Source: Lentinula raphanica
Taxonomy: Eukaryota > Basidiomycota > Agaricomycetes > Agaricales > Omphalotaceae
Direction: 5' to 3'
Length of the DNA stretch: 64,000 nucleotides
Assembly (NCBI GenBank): GCA_027919835.1
Contig: JANVFP010000005.1
Location: forward strand, 620,001-684,000
This document shows, piece by piece, positions 11,537 through 21,975 of this stretch. Each line of letters opens with the position of its first letter. The first letter of the stretch is position 1. The notes beneath the pieces are model-generated. The model saw nothing but the letters and a program-made list of their open reading frames with translations, was not told the DNA's origin and ran no database searches. The position numbers were made by a program, and so were the translations under genes.

Positions 11537-12315
11537 ATGGCCTCCACCGGATATGCATACTGTGTACTCCATGATTCATACTTTGCCGACCACGAGGATC
11601 GTCAACGACACATCCAGTCGTCTCCCGACCATCCACAATGCCACATCTGCGATCGTCGGTTCAAAGACAACAATGCCCTTCGTAATGTGAGTGTCTTCGA
11701 GTGGTCGTAACGATATAACGAAAGACTGACCGATCTCCTTTTGCGTAGCATTGGATCGTCGCCAAATACCACTACTATTGCAGGGATTGCGAAAAGCACT
11801 TCGAGTCCCCTGCCGGGCTAGAATTCCACATTGATGAAATACACATTGGTGGTTACGATTCCGACGATTCCGACGAGGAAGACGAATACGACGCTGAGCC
11901 CGTATACTACGATGGATGGGAAGACGACCAAGGCATCGAGCGTTATCCAGACGGTGTTCCGGCCGAGTCCGAGGCCCATAAATTAGGGGTGGAAGACGAT
12001 AACTCTTGGGAGGATTGTGATGATTTGGACTTCGAAGACGAGGAAGATCTCGCGGATCCTCCTGAATTGCAGGATGATCAGTCGTCAAACGACTCAGATT
12101 GCATATTGGACGAAGACGACGAGCACCTCGTTCATCAATTCGAGTGCCCGATGTGCGAAAAGAACGAGTGTGCGACGATCTGTACCACTCGGTGTGGCCA
12201 TATATTCTGTGCGCCGTGTATAACTGGGGCTTTCAAGTACACGGAGGCGTGTCCCATCTGCGATGAATCCGGGGATGTTAGCCAGCTTCGGAGGATTTAT
12301 ATTTCGGAACAGTAG
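11537..12315 (+). CDS. C2H2 + RING finger protein, tandem copy 1 (238 aa)
   Basis: Two exons, 11537-11686 and 11749-12315, encode 238 aa. The N-terminal 85 residues hold C2H2-like zinc fingers (CHICDRRFKDNNALRNH and CRDCEKHFESPAGLEFH with a second His after). A long, very acidic linker of about 95 residues follows (DSDDSDEEDEYDAE, WEDCDDLDFEDEEDLADPP). The C-terminus is a C3HC4-type RING from about residue 183: CPMC, then CGHIFCAPC and CPIC. This architecture suggests an E3 ubiquitin ligase, or a nuclear factor combining nucleic-acid binding with ligase activity; neither substrate nor partner is visible. The paralogue follows 1.54 kb downstream in the same orientation, with the same exon structure and upstream region. 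Confidence 0.85.
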
Positions 12316-12967
12316 TTATTCTCACTGTGCGCACTGTTCTATTTGTTATCCCTTCCCGAATGATACCATTCTGTCATCAATCGTATGCTCACAACTCACA
12401 ATGCCCTTGCCATTGTCCCACAGTAAGGTGCCTATGAGAGGCTACATCCGACACTGTGACTATGCACGAATTTTCAAGACAGGAGTCCTCCTCCCTCACA
12501 TCCCGTCAAGGAGGAGGCGCGTCAGTGAGTGATGACATGCTCAATCACAAATAGGGGAGCCTGATACAGGGAGAAAGTTTGAGTTATGATTGTCTAGGAG
12601 GACGGGGAAGCACGTCTTCTTGATCACATTAGCACTGAACGAAAAGACCTTGCTTGAACGGTATGAGGCAAGCTTGCAGTAGAGACGGGGCTCTCCTGTC
12701 TCCTTCGAAGGCGGTCAACTATCGTTCAAGTGAACTTCACAGGAAACCCTATGGCGATGATTTTCAAGCTCAGGGGATCGTTGGGAGTCGTACGCAATAC
12801 AGGAGCGCCAGTACAACCAGTACATGGGAAGCAATTACCCCTATGCGAGAAATCAGTACAGGTGAAGAAGAGTCAAAACAGGAGAATTTGGAAAAGGGGC
12901 TCATAAGGAGTCCGCTTGAAAAATCACCGGTACTCCTGGTCGTACCCCCGACTCAAGTTGGAAGAGG
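12316..12967. other. spacer between RING copies, duplicated 3' and 5' flanks
   Basis: The first 100 bp match the sequence after the second RING gene (both have TGCGCACTGTT and GAATGATA). From about 12465 the sequence matches the upstream region of copy 1. No separate gene is supported here. Confidence 0.65.
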
Positions 12968-12973
12968 TATAAA
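12968..12973 (+). promoter_or_regulatory. TATA box of RING gene 2
   Basis: TATAAA sits in the context GAAGAGGTATAAATCGAGG, the same as in copy 1, and is 108 bp before the ATG. Confidence 0.6.
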
Positions 12974-13075
12974 TCGAGGCCTGGTCCCAGTCTGTCGTCC
13001 CAACTTAACTTGAATCAAACCATAACACGAACCTACTTTGCATTCTTATTCAACCGAATACTCATCTCCACTATC

Positions 13076-13853
13076 ATGGCCTCCACCGGATATGCATACT
13101 GTGTACTCCATGATTCATACTTTGCCGACCACGAGGATCGTCAACGACACATCCAGTCGTCTCACGACCATCCACAATGTCATATCTGTGATCGTCGGTT
13201 CAAAGACAAGAATGCTCTTCGTAATGTGAGTGTCTTCGAGTGGCCGTAACGATATAACGAAAGACTGACCGGTCTTCTTATTTTCGTAGCATTGGATCGT
13301 CGCCAAATATCATTACTATTGCAGGGATTGCGAAAAGCACTTCGAGTCCCCTGCTGGACTAGAATTCCACATTGATGAAATACACGTTGGTGGTTATGAT
13401 TCCGACGAGGAGGAGGACGAATACGGCGCTGACTCTTCCGAATACTACGATGGATGGGAAGACGACCAAGGCATCGAGCGTTATCCGGACGGTGTTCCTG
13501 CCGAGTCTGAAGCACATAAACTAGGAGTGGAGGACGATAACTCTTGGGAAGATTGTGATGACTTGGACTTCGAAGACGAGGATGACCTTGCGGATCCTCC
13601 TGAACTACAGGATGACCAGTCGTCAAACGACTCAGATTGCGTATTGGACGAAGACGACGAGAACCTCACTCATCAGTTCGAGTGTCCGATGTGTGAAAAG
13701 AAGGAGTGTGCGATGATCTGTACCACTCTGTGTGGCCACATATTCTGTGCACCGTGTATAACTGGGGCTTTCAAGTACACGGAGGCGTGTCCCATCTGCG
13801 ATGCATCCGGAGATGTCAGCCAGCTTCGGAGGATTTATATTTCAGAACAGTAG
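13076..13853 (+). CDS. C2H2 + RING finger protein, tandem copy 2 (237 aa)
   Basis: Exons 13076-13225 and 13290-13853 encode 237 aa. The first exon is identical in length to copy 1 and nearly identical in sequence. The C2H2-like fingers, acidic linker and C-terminal C3HC4 RING (CPMC, CGHIFCAPC, CPIC) are all kept. Differences cluster in the acidic linker, where a short Asp-rich segment differs in length, and in a few RING residues (for example KKECAMICTTLCGH against KNECATICTTRCGH). No zinc-ligand residue is lost, so both copies look functional. The high similarity, including intron and promoter, points to a recent tandem duplication. Role as for copy 1: probable E3 ligase, substrate unknown. 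Confidence 0.85.
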
Positions 13854-14689
13854 TTCTCACTATGCGCACTGTTTTGTTTGTATTCCCTTTTCGAATGATA
13901 TCACTCTGTTCTCAATCGTCTGCCCGCAACACCCTTGCCATTGTCCCACAACATGGTGACTGTGAAAGACTGCATTCGCATCAGCCTATACCGTTGACTC
14001 TATGCTTCATTTCCCGTGCTCGCAAGTGATTATAGCATCGAGAATATGACCTTTAACCAGTGGTAAAAAAGACGATGAGGTGCAATGAACCATTGAGTAT
14101 GTACTGTATACAAACTTGTGTTACTTCACAGTGTAGCATAGCCAATGGAGATATTTAAAGCTCACCAGTGTTAGCGAATGCAAAGGTAGATTAAGTATGC
14201 CTCTGGATCGGAAGACGCGTCCATGAAGATGCTGGGCGCAGTGCACATGAAGTGGTGAACTGGTGGTGAACAAGAGAACGATTCCGGCCTATTCCGGCTG
14301 GTTCCTTCGGTCCGCGGAGCGGCGGAAAAGCACAATGCCGAGTTACATAATGCCGAGGGTTCCTGCTCGTGAGTCACAAGTTCAACTTCAACCATGGCAG
14401 TCGCAACGACATCTACCCTGATATTCTACGTCTCTCTTTCTCGCTACTCTTACCAGGTGTCTTGACTCGGTATATTACCCGAACATATATGCGCTACGAT
14501 CAAAAATCACAAGGTCGTTCGTGCATCTAGCTCAACTCAAGTCCAATTTTCGACCCCTGTGTTTTCAAAATTCAAAGAGTTGCGAAGCGTTGGGTGATTA
14601 ACTCTGTAATTAATGCCTCTTTGTATACGAAGAGCTCTCCTATCTCAACTACGCAAGCCTCAGGAGACTGCCAGCGACCTGTTGCTGAC
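13854..14689. other. intergenic, no gene seen
   Basis: The first part is the duplicated 3' flank of the RING genes. The remainder up to the MITE shows no coding pattern that I could support. Confidence 0.55.
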
Positions 14690-15142
14690 AATCACCAGGG
14701 GCGCGCAAGATTATTACGGACCGTAATATTTGGGAAATATAGTCAGTATGCCGAATAAAAATTCACACATTTTTCGCCCGAAATTCCTTGCTTTGTGCAT
14801 GCCGAAAAATTTCATAAGTTTTGTCAAATATACAGATTCTTTTTCATTCGGAAATGTATACGTTTTGTGCTTGTTATAGATAATCTTTGCCACTTGTTAT
14901 AGACTATGTTTCCCATTGAAACTCTGTTATCTTTCCCGCAAGAAACAAAGAGCCTTTCACTCGCGTAAAAAGAAAAAAATTTCGTGGGTGAAAGTGAATG
15001 CCCGCTTTTTGATTGACGCCCTTTTTAACGCCCAAATTTAATGAGGCGCCCTCGGTGTTAATCAAAAAGCGGGCATTCACTTTCGCCCACGAAATTTTTT
15101 TCTTTTTACGCGAGTGAAAGGCTCTTTGTTTCTTGTGGAAAA

Positions 15143-15551
15143 TGTAAGCGGATGGAGACGTGTCCTTCGTCCTCGAATACTCGTCGGTTCATGGAAATCC
15201 CTGATCGGTTCTGGACTCTGACTTTTCTTTCGATCTTCGTATATTTTTTGGCTCCTAATACTTACATGTCTTGGTCTGAATACTTTTACTTACTAATGGA
15301 CTGTGCCCGCTCGATCACCTTACCGAACGAGTAGTTTAAAACGATACGTAGTTTAATCCGCACTCTCAGACTTGACACCCCTTCGGTGTTCTCTGAGAGT
15401 GAGTACTTATTTTCTATTCCATACCTGTACGACGAGCTAATATTTAATTTGTAGAGTGTATACTTACGATCGTTTACAGGTAGTTATCTAAATACGAGAC
15501 TTGACACCCCTTCGGTGTTCTCTGAGAAGTGTATACTTACGATCGTTTACA
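15143..15551 (+). repeat. Copia 5' LTR
   Basis: This 409-bp repeat begins TG and ends CA. It contains a strong hairpin at 15361-15401 and a degenerate second copy at about 15497-15528, each followed by the same GTGTATACTTACGATCG text. A 60-aa open frame inside it is not regarded as a gene. Confidence 0.93.
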
Positions 15552-15636
15552 GGTTATGGGCCCCGCCCGCTGCTGAACCTTGATAACGATATTGTTTGAA
15601 ACCGAATAGAACAACCGAATAGATCCTGAATCTGCG

Positions 15637-18600
15637 ATGGCGAGCAACGGTGCAATTCCTCCTCCTATCCCTGAGGTTCCTGAGGACCAGAAGTTTGACG
15701 GCGGTGTCCGAGTTAGCTGGGGACCAGTAAAGAGAAAAATCATCAGTTCTCTAAGATCCCAAGGGCTCTCGGGATACATCGACGGTACCATAAAGAAACC
15801 AAAATCACCTACATCCACCTCTACCCCTTCTGAATCCACGAAACCTCCCGACTCATCTCAACCCACTTCCGTCTACTCGACAAATCCGTCCCTCGAAGAA
15901 TGGACCTTTAGAAACGACAGGTCAAAAGGGGTTATCGAAGCATATGTCGATGACCTCACTTCGTTGATTTCAAATGCGGATTCCTTGAATGCCTCCGAAC
16001 TGATGGACGCCTTCGAGTCGGAGTATGCGGCAAAGGACGAGATGAGGAAAGTCCTAACGGAGAGAAAGTTACGTTCGTTCACGTTTAAGGGAGGGGAAAG
16101 CATCGATAGTTTTTTCAAAACGTTGCGTACGTTGCGAAAGGATGCTGTAGAAGCCGGAAACGAGATCGACGATTCAACGTTCCGCCAGATCATACTTGCT
16201 GCCTTCCCATCGAAAGATTTCGATACTATCATCCAGACCGTTTCTGCTTCGCCTCAGAACAAGTCGGCTGCCTCTGTAATCCAACATATCACTTTCTCCT
16301 ATTCGAGGATCGAAGAGCGAAATCTCACCAAGTCGATAGGAGGCGACCAGATCGGATCGCAGGCTCATCTTGCTTCAAAGATCGAGGAGTTGGAGAAACG
16401 GCTAGGAGCGCAGATGGCTATCAAGGGATCAAAGAGTGACCGAGAGTGTTTTAACTGTGGGCGAAAAGGTCACATCAAAGAGGAGTGCTTCAGAAAGGGA
16501 GGCGGGAAGGAAGGTCAATTCCCTTCGTGGTGGAGAGGGAAGAAGGAATCTACGTCGTCCTCAGCGAATCTTGCCATCACAGAAGTCCCGCATCACTACG
16601 CCATGATGGCCTCGGAGCCTCAGCATCCCGGTTTCGTCTTCGCAGACTCGGCCGCTTCTGATCATTTCTTCCGGAATCGTTCTGACTTCATCACCTATGA
16701 ACCATATATATCAGCAGGACAGTCCTCCGAAGAGAATACTTCGTTCGAGATCGTTGGGAGAGGGAGAGCGCGAAAAGTTTTGTTCGAGGGTAATAAAGAA
16801 ATCGTCCTTACCTTTGAAAACGCTCTTCACGCTCCTACAATCACATCCGACTTGATCTCCGTTGGACGACTTGACCAGTTGGGCTACCATGTTCTCTTTG
16901 GAAATGGTCAAGCACGATTCTTTTCTCCTCGTGGGGATCATTTCCTCACCGGGTATGGCTCGGGACGACTGTACCGACTGATGGAAAGGAAGAACGATCC
17001 GACCGCGATGTCTGCCTTATCTCGATCCTTGAACAAGCCGACTGATATCGAAACCTGGCATCGGCGACTAGCCCATGCAGGGCTATCACGAATCGAGACG
17101 ATGATGAAGCATAATCTCGTTGACGGCCTCGAAGTCACCAATACCGACACATATGGCAAATGTGTCGATTGCCTCATGGGAAAGGCTACCCGTCGTCCAT
17201 TCGATGCCTCGGTCGAGAGAGAATCCCGAATTCTGGAACGCGTCCACACAGACCTTACCGGCCCAATGAGAGTATCGGCGAAAGGTGGTTTCGAATACAT
17301 GATGCCGGTGGTAGATGGGAAGTCCGCGTTCACGAAGGATTACTACTTGAAGAACAAAGAAGCAGAGACGACGGTGGATGTTATCGAGGGATATAGGGTG
17401 ATGGCTGAGAATGCCACAGGGGAGAAGCTGCTATGCGTGCGCATCGACGGTGGAGGCGAGTTCGACAATCACCTTTGGTGGGAGTGGGCAAAGAAACACG
17501 GGATAAAGCTCGAACGAATTCCAGCTTATTCCTCGGCTGCGAATGGTGTCGCTGAACGGAAACATCGAACAATTTTCGATAAAGTACGTACCCTACTCAA
17601 TGACTCTAAACTTCCCCATTCTCTCTGGCTATATGCGGCGGCCTACACCACGTACACCGAAAACCTTCTGCCATCTGCACGAGCGAACCATCAAATCCCA
17701 GCTGAACTTTGGACGAAGAAACGCCAGGACGTCTCACACCTACGACCGTTTGGGGCTCGAGGATGGGCAACGATAGTGAATGGCAAGCCAGGAAAGACTG
17801 AAGTTAGAGCTGAGGAAGGAAAGATGATTGGATACGTCGAGCGTGGAACATATTTGTTGTACACGACGTCAGGGGAGGTGAAAGAAAGCCGAGATGTTGA
17901 ATTTGAGGAAGGACGCGGACATAGGACTTTGGAGTCGAACGGAGGGGAGCAGTACCACGATGGAGGCGATGATGAAGACCTACAAATGCCGTTCGACACA
18001 CAAGACCCAGATCCACTCCCAGATACCTCCGATCAGATCGCAAGCCACGACTCCGGAGTTCAAATTCAAAATGAATCAACGAATCGCGATATAACTGCGC
18101 CACATACATCTCATCCCGAAATCCCTCTCAGACGTTCCACTCGAAACCGAACTCAAACTCCAGCTATCTTGGCTTCAAAGGAATCGGAGAAAAGAGTAGA
18201 GGAAGCACGAAAGGCAGGGGAGGAATGGGCAGGGTTGGCAACCCACGTTGCTAACTTAGCCAAGATCGTCGACGAAACGGGAGAAGTTGATTGCAGTTTC
18301 AATATTGCCTTAGTAGCGATGGGTATTCCTCCAGTCCCCAAAAGCTACTCGGTAGCTATGGAAGACCCTTCGAGGTGGGAAGATGCGATTCGAAAGGAGA
18401 TGGAACGAATGAAGGAATTCGGGGTTTTCGGCGAACTCCAAGACCCTCCTCCTGGCGCAACAATCCTCGTTCCCTTATGGGTATTTGCTCACAAACTCAA
18501 CGGCGATGGAGAGATAGTCGATGAGAAGGCAAGGCTAGTGGTGAACGGTGGAAGACAGGAGAAAGGGAAGGATTACTACGAAACTTTTGCTGCGGTGATG

Positions 18601-19158
18601 CGTTTCGAATCTCTTCGCATGCTGATTGCGTTATGGGTCACTCTAGACTACCACATCTGGCAGATTGACTTCGCCTCAGCCTACCTCAATGCCGAACTCG
18701 ACGAGGAAATCTACGTCTGGCCGCCCGAAGGATTTGAAGGAAGGAAGACTGGGAAGGTGATGAGGTTGAAGAAGTCGTTGTATGGTACCATGCAGGCAGG
18801 CCGAAACTGGTGGTTCACCCTCGACAAGACCTATCAAGACCTTGGATATCGAAGATCGCAAGCCGACCAGTGTGTAAGAAGAAGAGTAACGGAGCAAGGG
18901 GAGACGATGACGGGGACATACACGGACGATACTTTAGGAGGGTCGTCTTCGAAGGAGGAAATGACAAGGGCTAAGGATGAGATCGGCGAAAGGTATAGGA
19001 CCAAAGATACTGACAGCGTCCAATTCGCCCTAGGCATGCGCCTCACTCACAATCGGAAAGAAGGTATCGCCACTCTGTCCATGGAGGCTTACTGGGACAG
19101 GTTATTCATTAAGTACGGACTCCAGGACATGAAGCCGAAGACGACTCCCCTCCCCTAG
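15637..19158 (+). CDS. Copia Gag-Pol polyprotein, frameshifted before RNase H (1173 aa to the stop)
   Basis: This frame encodes the replication machinery of the retrotransposon. Gag occupies about residues 1-290, with a CCHC zinc knuckle at about 271-284 (CFNCGRKGHIKEEC). The protease active site is near residue 337 and reads DSAASDH rather than the more usual DSGA. The GAG-pre-integrase His/Cys zinc domain (WHRRLAHAG...CVDCLMGKA) is at about 475-520. The integrase catalytic triad is D539, D604 and E640, with 35 residues between the last two. Reverse transcriptase runs from about residue 905, with YTDD at 1095-1098 in place of YVDD. The frame stops at TAG 19156-19158, while the RNase H part continues in another frame. 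The shift maps to a C-rich stretch just before the stop. Confidence 0.92.
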   Translation: MASNGAIPPPIPEVPEDQKFDGGVRVSWGPVKRKIISSLRSQGLSGYIDGTIKKPKSPTSTSTPSESTKPPDSSQPTSVYSTNPSLEEWTFRNDRSKGVIEAYVDDLTSLISNADSLNASELMDAFESEYAAKDEMRKVLTERKLRSFTFKGGESIDSFFKTLRTLRKDAVEAGNEIDDSTFRQIILAAFPSKDFDTIIQTVSASPQNKSAASVIQHITFSYSRIEERNLTKSIGGDQIGSQAHLASKIEELEKRLGAQMAIKGSKSDRECFNCGRKGHIKEECFRKGGGKEGQFPSWWRGKKESTSSSANLAITEVPHHYAMMASEPQHPGFVFADSAASDHFFRNRSDFITYEPYISAGQSSEENTSFEIVGRGRARKVLFEGNKEIVLTFENALHAPTITSDLISVGRLDQLGYHVLFGNGQARFFSPRGDHFLTGYGSGRLYRLMERKNDPTAMSALSRSLNKPTDIETWHRRLAHAGLSRIETMMKHNLVDGLEVTNTDTYGKCVDCLMGKATRRPFDASVERESRILERVHTDLTGPMRVSAKGGFEYMMPVVDGKSAFTKDYYLKNKEAETTVDVIEGYRVMAENATGEKLLCVRIDGGGEFDNHLWWEWAKKHGIKLERIPAYSSAANGVAERKHRTIFDKVRTLLNDSKLPHSLWLYAAAYTTYTENLLPSARANHQIPAELWTKKRQDVSHLRPFGARGWATIVNGKPGKTEVRAEEGKMIGYVERGTYLLYTTSGEVKESRDVEFEEGRGHRTLESNGGEQYHDGGDDEDLQMPFDTQDPDPLPDTSDQIASHDSGVQIQNESTNRDITAPHTSHPEIPLRRSTRNRTQTPAILASKESEKRVEEARKAGEEWAGLATHVANLAKIVDETGEVDCSFNIALVAMGIPPVPKSYSVAMEDPSRWEDAIRKEMERMKEFGVFGELQDPPPGATILVPLWVFAHKLNGDGEIVDEKARLVVNGGRQEKGKDYYETFAAVMRFESLRMLIALWVTLDYHIWQIDFASAYLNAELDEEIYVWPPEGFEGRKTGKVMRLKKSLYGTMQAGRNWWFTLDKTYQDLGYRRSQADQCVRRRVTEQGETMTGTYTDDTLGGSSSKEEMTRAKDEIGERYRTKDTDSVQFALGMRLTHNRKEGIATLSMEAYWDRLFIKYGLQDMKPKTTPLP

Positions 19159-19166
19159 GTATATCC

Positions 19167-19910
19167 TTGACGACATCGCAATCTCCTAAGGACGACGACG
19201 ATATCCATTTCATGAAGGATAAACCTTATGGCGAACTTCTTGGAGCTATCCAGTTTGGTCAAGCGGCGTGTAGACCCGACATTTCCTATGCGACAAATCT
19301 TCTTAGTCGATTCACTCAAGACCCTGGTCGATCTCATTGGAATGCTCTGGTACATCTCGTCCGATATCTAATTGGAACGAAATCATATGGCATCACCTAT
19401 CGTCGCGACGTCGAAAATGGATCAAATCCGGTCACGTACGTCGACTCTGACTACGCGTCTTGTGTAGACTCGAGACGATCCGTCACCGGTATTCTTACCA
19501 TGATGGCTGGTGGTCCCACATTCTGGTCGTCCAAACGACAGGACGTGGTAGCTCTCTCGACCACCGAAGCCGAGTATATTGCTCTCGCTAAAGGATCCCA
19601 ACAGGCGAAATGGGTTCACCAATTCCTCTCCGAAATCGGTCACGGTGTACCTCTTCCATGTCTACTCAAGGGCGATAACCAAGGTTCTATAACTCTATCC
19701 CACAATCCTAAATTCCACGCTCGAGTCAAACACATTGACGTCCGGTACCATTTCCTTCGCGACGCTGTGGAAAAGAAGGAGATAGAGATCGAGTACGTCC
19801 CTTCCGAGGAGAACTTGGCCGATATCCTAACAAAACCCCTGGGCGCGACGTTACACAAAACTCAGGTGAGCCGAATCGGTCTTTCGAGTCGAGGCGACGT
19901 ACCCGTCTAG
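19167..19910 (+). pseudogene. Copia RNase H region, out of frame with Gag-Pol
   Basis: This is the C-terminal part of pol. It contains the RVT_2 tail (GELLGAIQFGQAACRPDISYA) and the Copia RNase H1 domain with YVDSDYASCVDSRRSVTG, ALSTTEAEYIAL, DNQGSITLSHNP and RVKHIDVRYHFLRD, and it ends just before the right LTR. It lacks its own plausible initiation context. It belongs to the upstream polyprotein but is displaced by one nucleotide at about 19145-19158. The element is therefore probably not autonomous, unless the shift is a sequencing error or a recoding site. Confidence 0.9.
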
Positions 19911-19915
19911 GGGAG

Positions 19916-20324
19916 TGTAAGCGGATGGAGACGTGTCCTTCGTCCTCGAATACTCGTCGGTTCATGGAAATCCCTGATCGGTTCTGGACTCTGACTTTTC
20001 TTTCGATCTTCGTATATTTTTTGGCTCCTAATACTTACATGTCTTGGTCTGAATACTTTTACTTACTAATGGACTGTGCCCGCTCGATCACCTTACCGAA
20101 CGAGTAGTTTAAAACGATACGTAGTTTAATCCGCACTCTCAGACTTGACACCCCTTCGGTGTTCTCTGAGAGTGAGTACTTATTTTCTATTCCATACCTG
20201 TACGACGAGCTAATATTTAATTTGTAGAGTGTATACTTACGATCGTTTACAGGTAGTTATCTAAATACGAGACTTGACACCCCTTCGGTGTTCTCTGAGA
20301 AGTGTATACTTACGATCGTTTACA
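19916..20324 (+). repeat. Copia 3' LTR
   Basis: It appears identical to the 5' LTR in length and sequence, ends GTTTACA, and is followed by the target duplication GAAAA. Confidence 0.93.
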
Positions 20325-20570
20325 GAAAAGATAACAAAGTTTCAATGGGAAAGATAACCTTTGATCAGTGTGAAAGATGATCTATCCCGGCCAAGAAAGC
20401 CACTCAATCTCAAATGAGAAATGTATTTATTCTCTAAAGAGAAATATATATTTACTCGGCATGATAAAACAGTGAATTTCGGGTGAGAAACATGCTAAAT
20501 TTTGCTCGGCATATCGGCTATATTTCCCAGAAATTACGGACCGTAATAATCTTGCGCGCCCCTAGTGAAT

Positions 20571-21975
20571 GTCGGACCAAACAGGACATCAGGCTATTAG
20601 GCTAAGGCCTCGTCACACATGCAGTGTAAGTATTTGTCGAAGCCTGTGTACAGTATATGGTTGTACATTTTATCCAGATGAATATCGTGAGTCACCATCT
20701 GTCAGCATTGCTGTTTTGAAGCTGCGCGCGTCGCTGAACATTTGTTGTTATAGATATGTTCTTGAATTGGGACGCTATATCAACAGCATCCGCATACCCT
20801 TCGCCCATTTGCCTCATCTCTCTCTGTTTCCACTTCTCTCGCTGTACAAAGAACAGGACATCTGAGATGTTGATCCGGAGGGGAACGTAAGTTACTGCCA
20901 AAGTTGATCTCCTTGGGAGTGGAACTCGAAGGTGAACATTATTCCCGATAGTTTTGCCCACGTCCAACTGCTCACACTCTCTTCATCATGCTCAAGATCC
21001 CGTTGTTATCGAAATTCTTGCTTGGCGCGCTGTTGAGCCGTGGGCCTTCTGTGCAGCCATGAGTCTTTGAAAATCTTTCTCAGCCTACAGATCATGATAC
21101 ACAGTCACTAAAACCGATCGATCACTCATCTACTGGTCTACAACCGCTGAAGGCGTATCATCTTCGAAAAACGATGTTGCAAAGGGCCAATGAGTGGTGT
21201 TTGAGCGGGTCTTCGTATGTGAAGAATAAAACGCCGAGTCTTGGTCAGTTTGACCAGGTGCTTATCAGTGTGTCTTCTTGCAATTATTCTTTGCCTTTTG
21301 CTCTCTTCCCCGTTTACCAAATGGACTGGACGATTCCAAGGTTTACATTAGGGATAGGGAATGCGGAAACCATACGTGAACGGCTCATCCACCCCTTGTG
21401 ATTGTTTTGGACGCCGGTTCGTACGCTGCTACACAAACCGCAGTGGCTAGAAACCTGATTACCGCAGTAGCTTGTAGGCTTGTAGCATTTCATGAACATT
21501 CTAGGGCCTTGAGAGATCATCCGAAGGAACCGGGATCGTATCATTATGTCCTCCAAGTACAGTGGTTTCTTTGTGCTATATTTTCGCTTTAACAAGGAGT
21601 GCAGGTTCATGTTCAAGCTTCAGTTCATTGTATGTGAAAGGATGCGGAGGAAGGCCGTATCTTCGGACCCCGCATTCCATAATGGGCGAACTTAGACACG
21701 TTGCAACAGTGCGGCTGCGCCACAGTGTTCTTTCGCTTCCTACAATCTCTCTTCCTCGCGATTGAGATATATAAACTCCATCTTTCCGTTCTTTCATGCA
21801 CCCTACCGCTCCCTCAAGTAGGATCTCTGCACGTAGGCCACCCGAGTATCTCTCTTTGCGCTTTTGAACTAATCCTTGTTCTATCTATGGTTCCTTGAAG
21901 TATAAATACTTTTGATTCAAAGTTTAAAGTGCTATCTTCGGGACAAATTTCTCGAGCTTGCAATAGTTCCTGGTC
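20571..21975. other. 1.4-kb intergenic region, no supported gene
   Basis: This continues the locus interrupted by the MITE. Open frames such as 20569-20865 lack motifs and consistent splicing. I saw no RNA gene or repeat. Confidence 0.5.

Larger units (their letters stand above)
15138..20329 (+). mobile_element. Ty1/Copia LTR retrotransposon with 5-bp target duplication
   Basis: This full-length element has 409-bp LTRs at 15143-15551 and 19916-20324, starting TGTAAGCGG and ending GTTTACA, and flanked by GAAAA on both sides (15138-15142 and 20325-20329). The primer-binding site follows the left LTR directly (15552 on, GGTTATGGGCCC). It resembles the Drosophila copia site that pairs with the anticodon-loop half of initiator Met-tRNA. 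A short purine tract (AGGGGAG, 19909-19915) precedes the right LTR. The order protease, integrase, RT, RNase H defines Copia. The LTRs look base-identical by eye, indicating a recent insertion. It landed in the right arm of the MITE. Confidence 0.95.
14693..20567. mobile_element. CACTA-like palindromic MITE (688 bp) split by a Copia insertion
   Basis: The left end reads CACCAGGGGCGCGCAAG and the right end is its near-perfect reverse complement, CTTGCGCGCCCCTAGTG, which read inward starts CACTAG. A 3-bp target duplication AAT flanks it (14690-14692 and 20568-20570). Removing the Copia element (15143-20324 plus one 5-bp duplication) leaves about 688 bp. This forms one long palindrome: the left arm (14693 to about 15030) folds on the right arm (about 15045-15142 joined to 20330-20567), including a purine-rich stretch and CATTGAAACT. 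No coding region remains. CACTA-type ends with a 3-bp duplication suggest the En/Spm (CACTA) superfamily; this is an inference from the termini only. Confidence 0.85.

Noticed and set aside
15152..15334. 60-aa frame in each Copia LTR
   Set aside because: It lies wholly within the LTR, occurs twice because the LTR does, and has no conserved motif.
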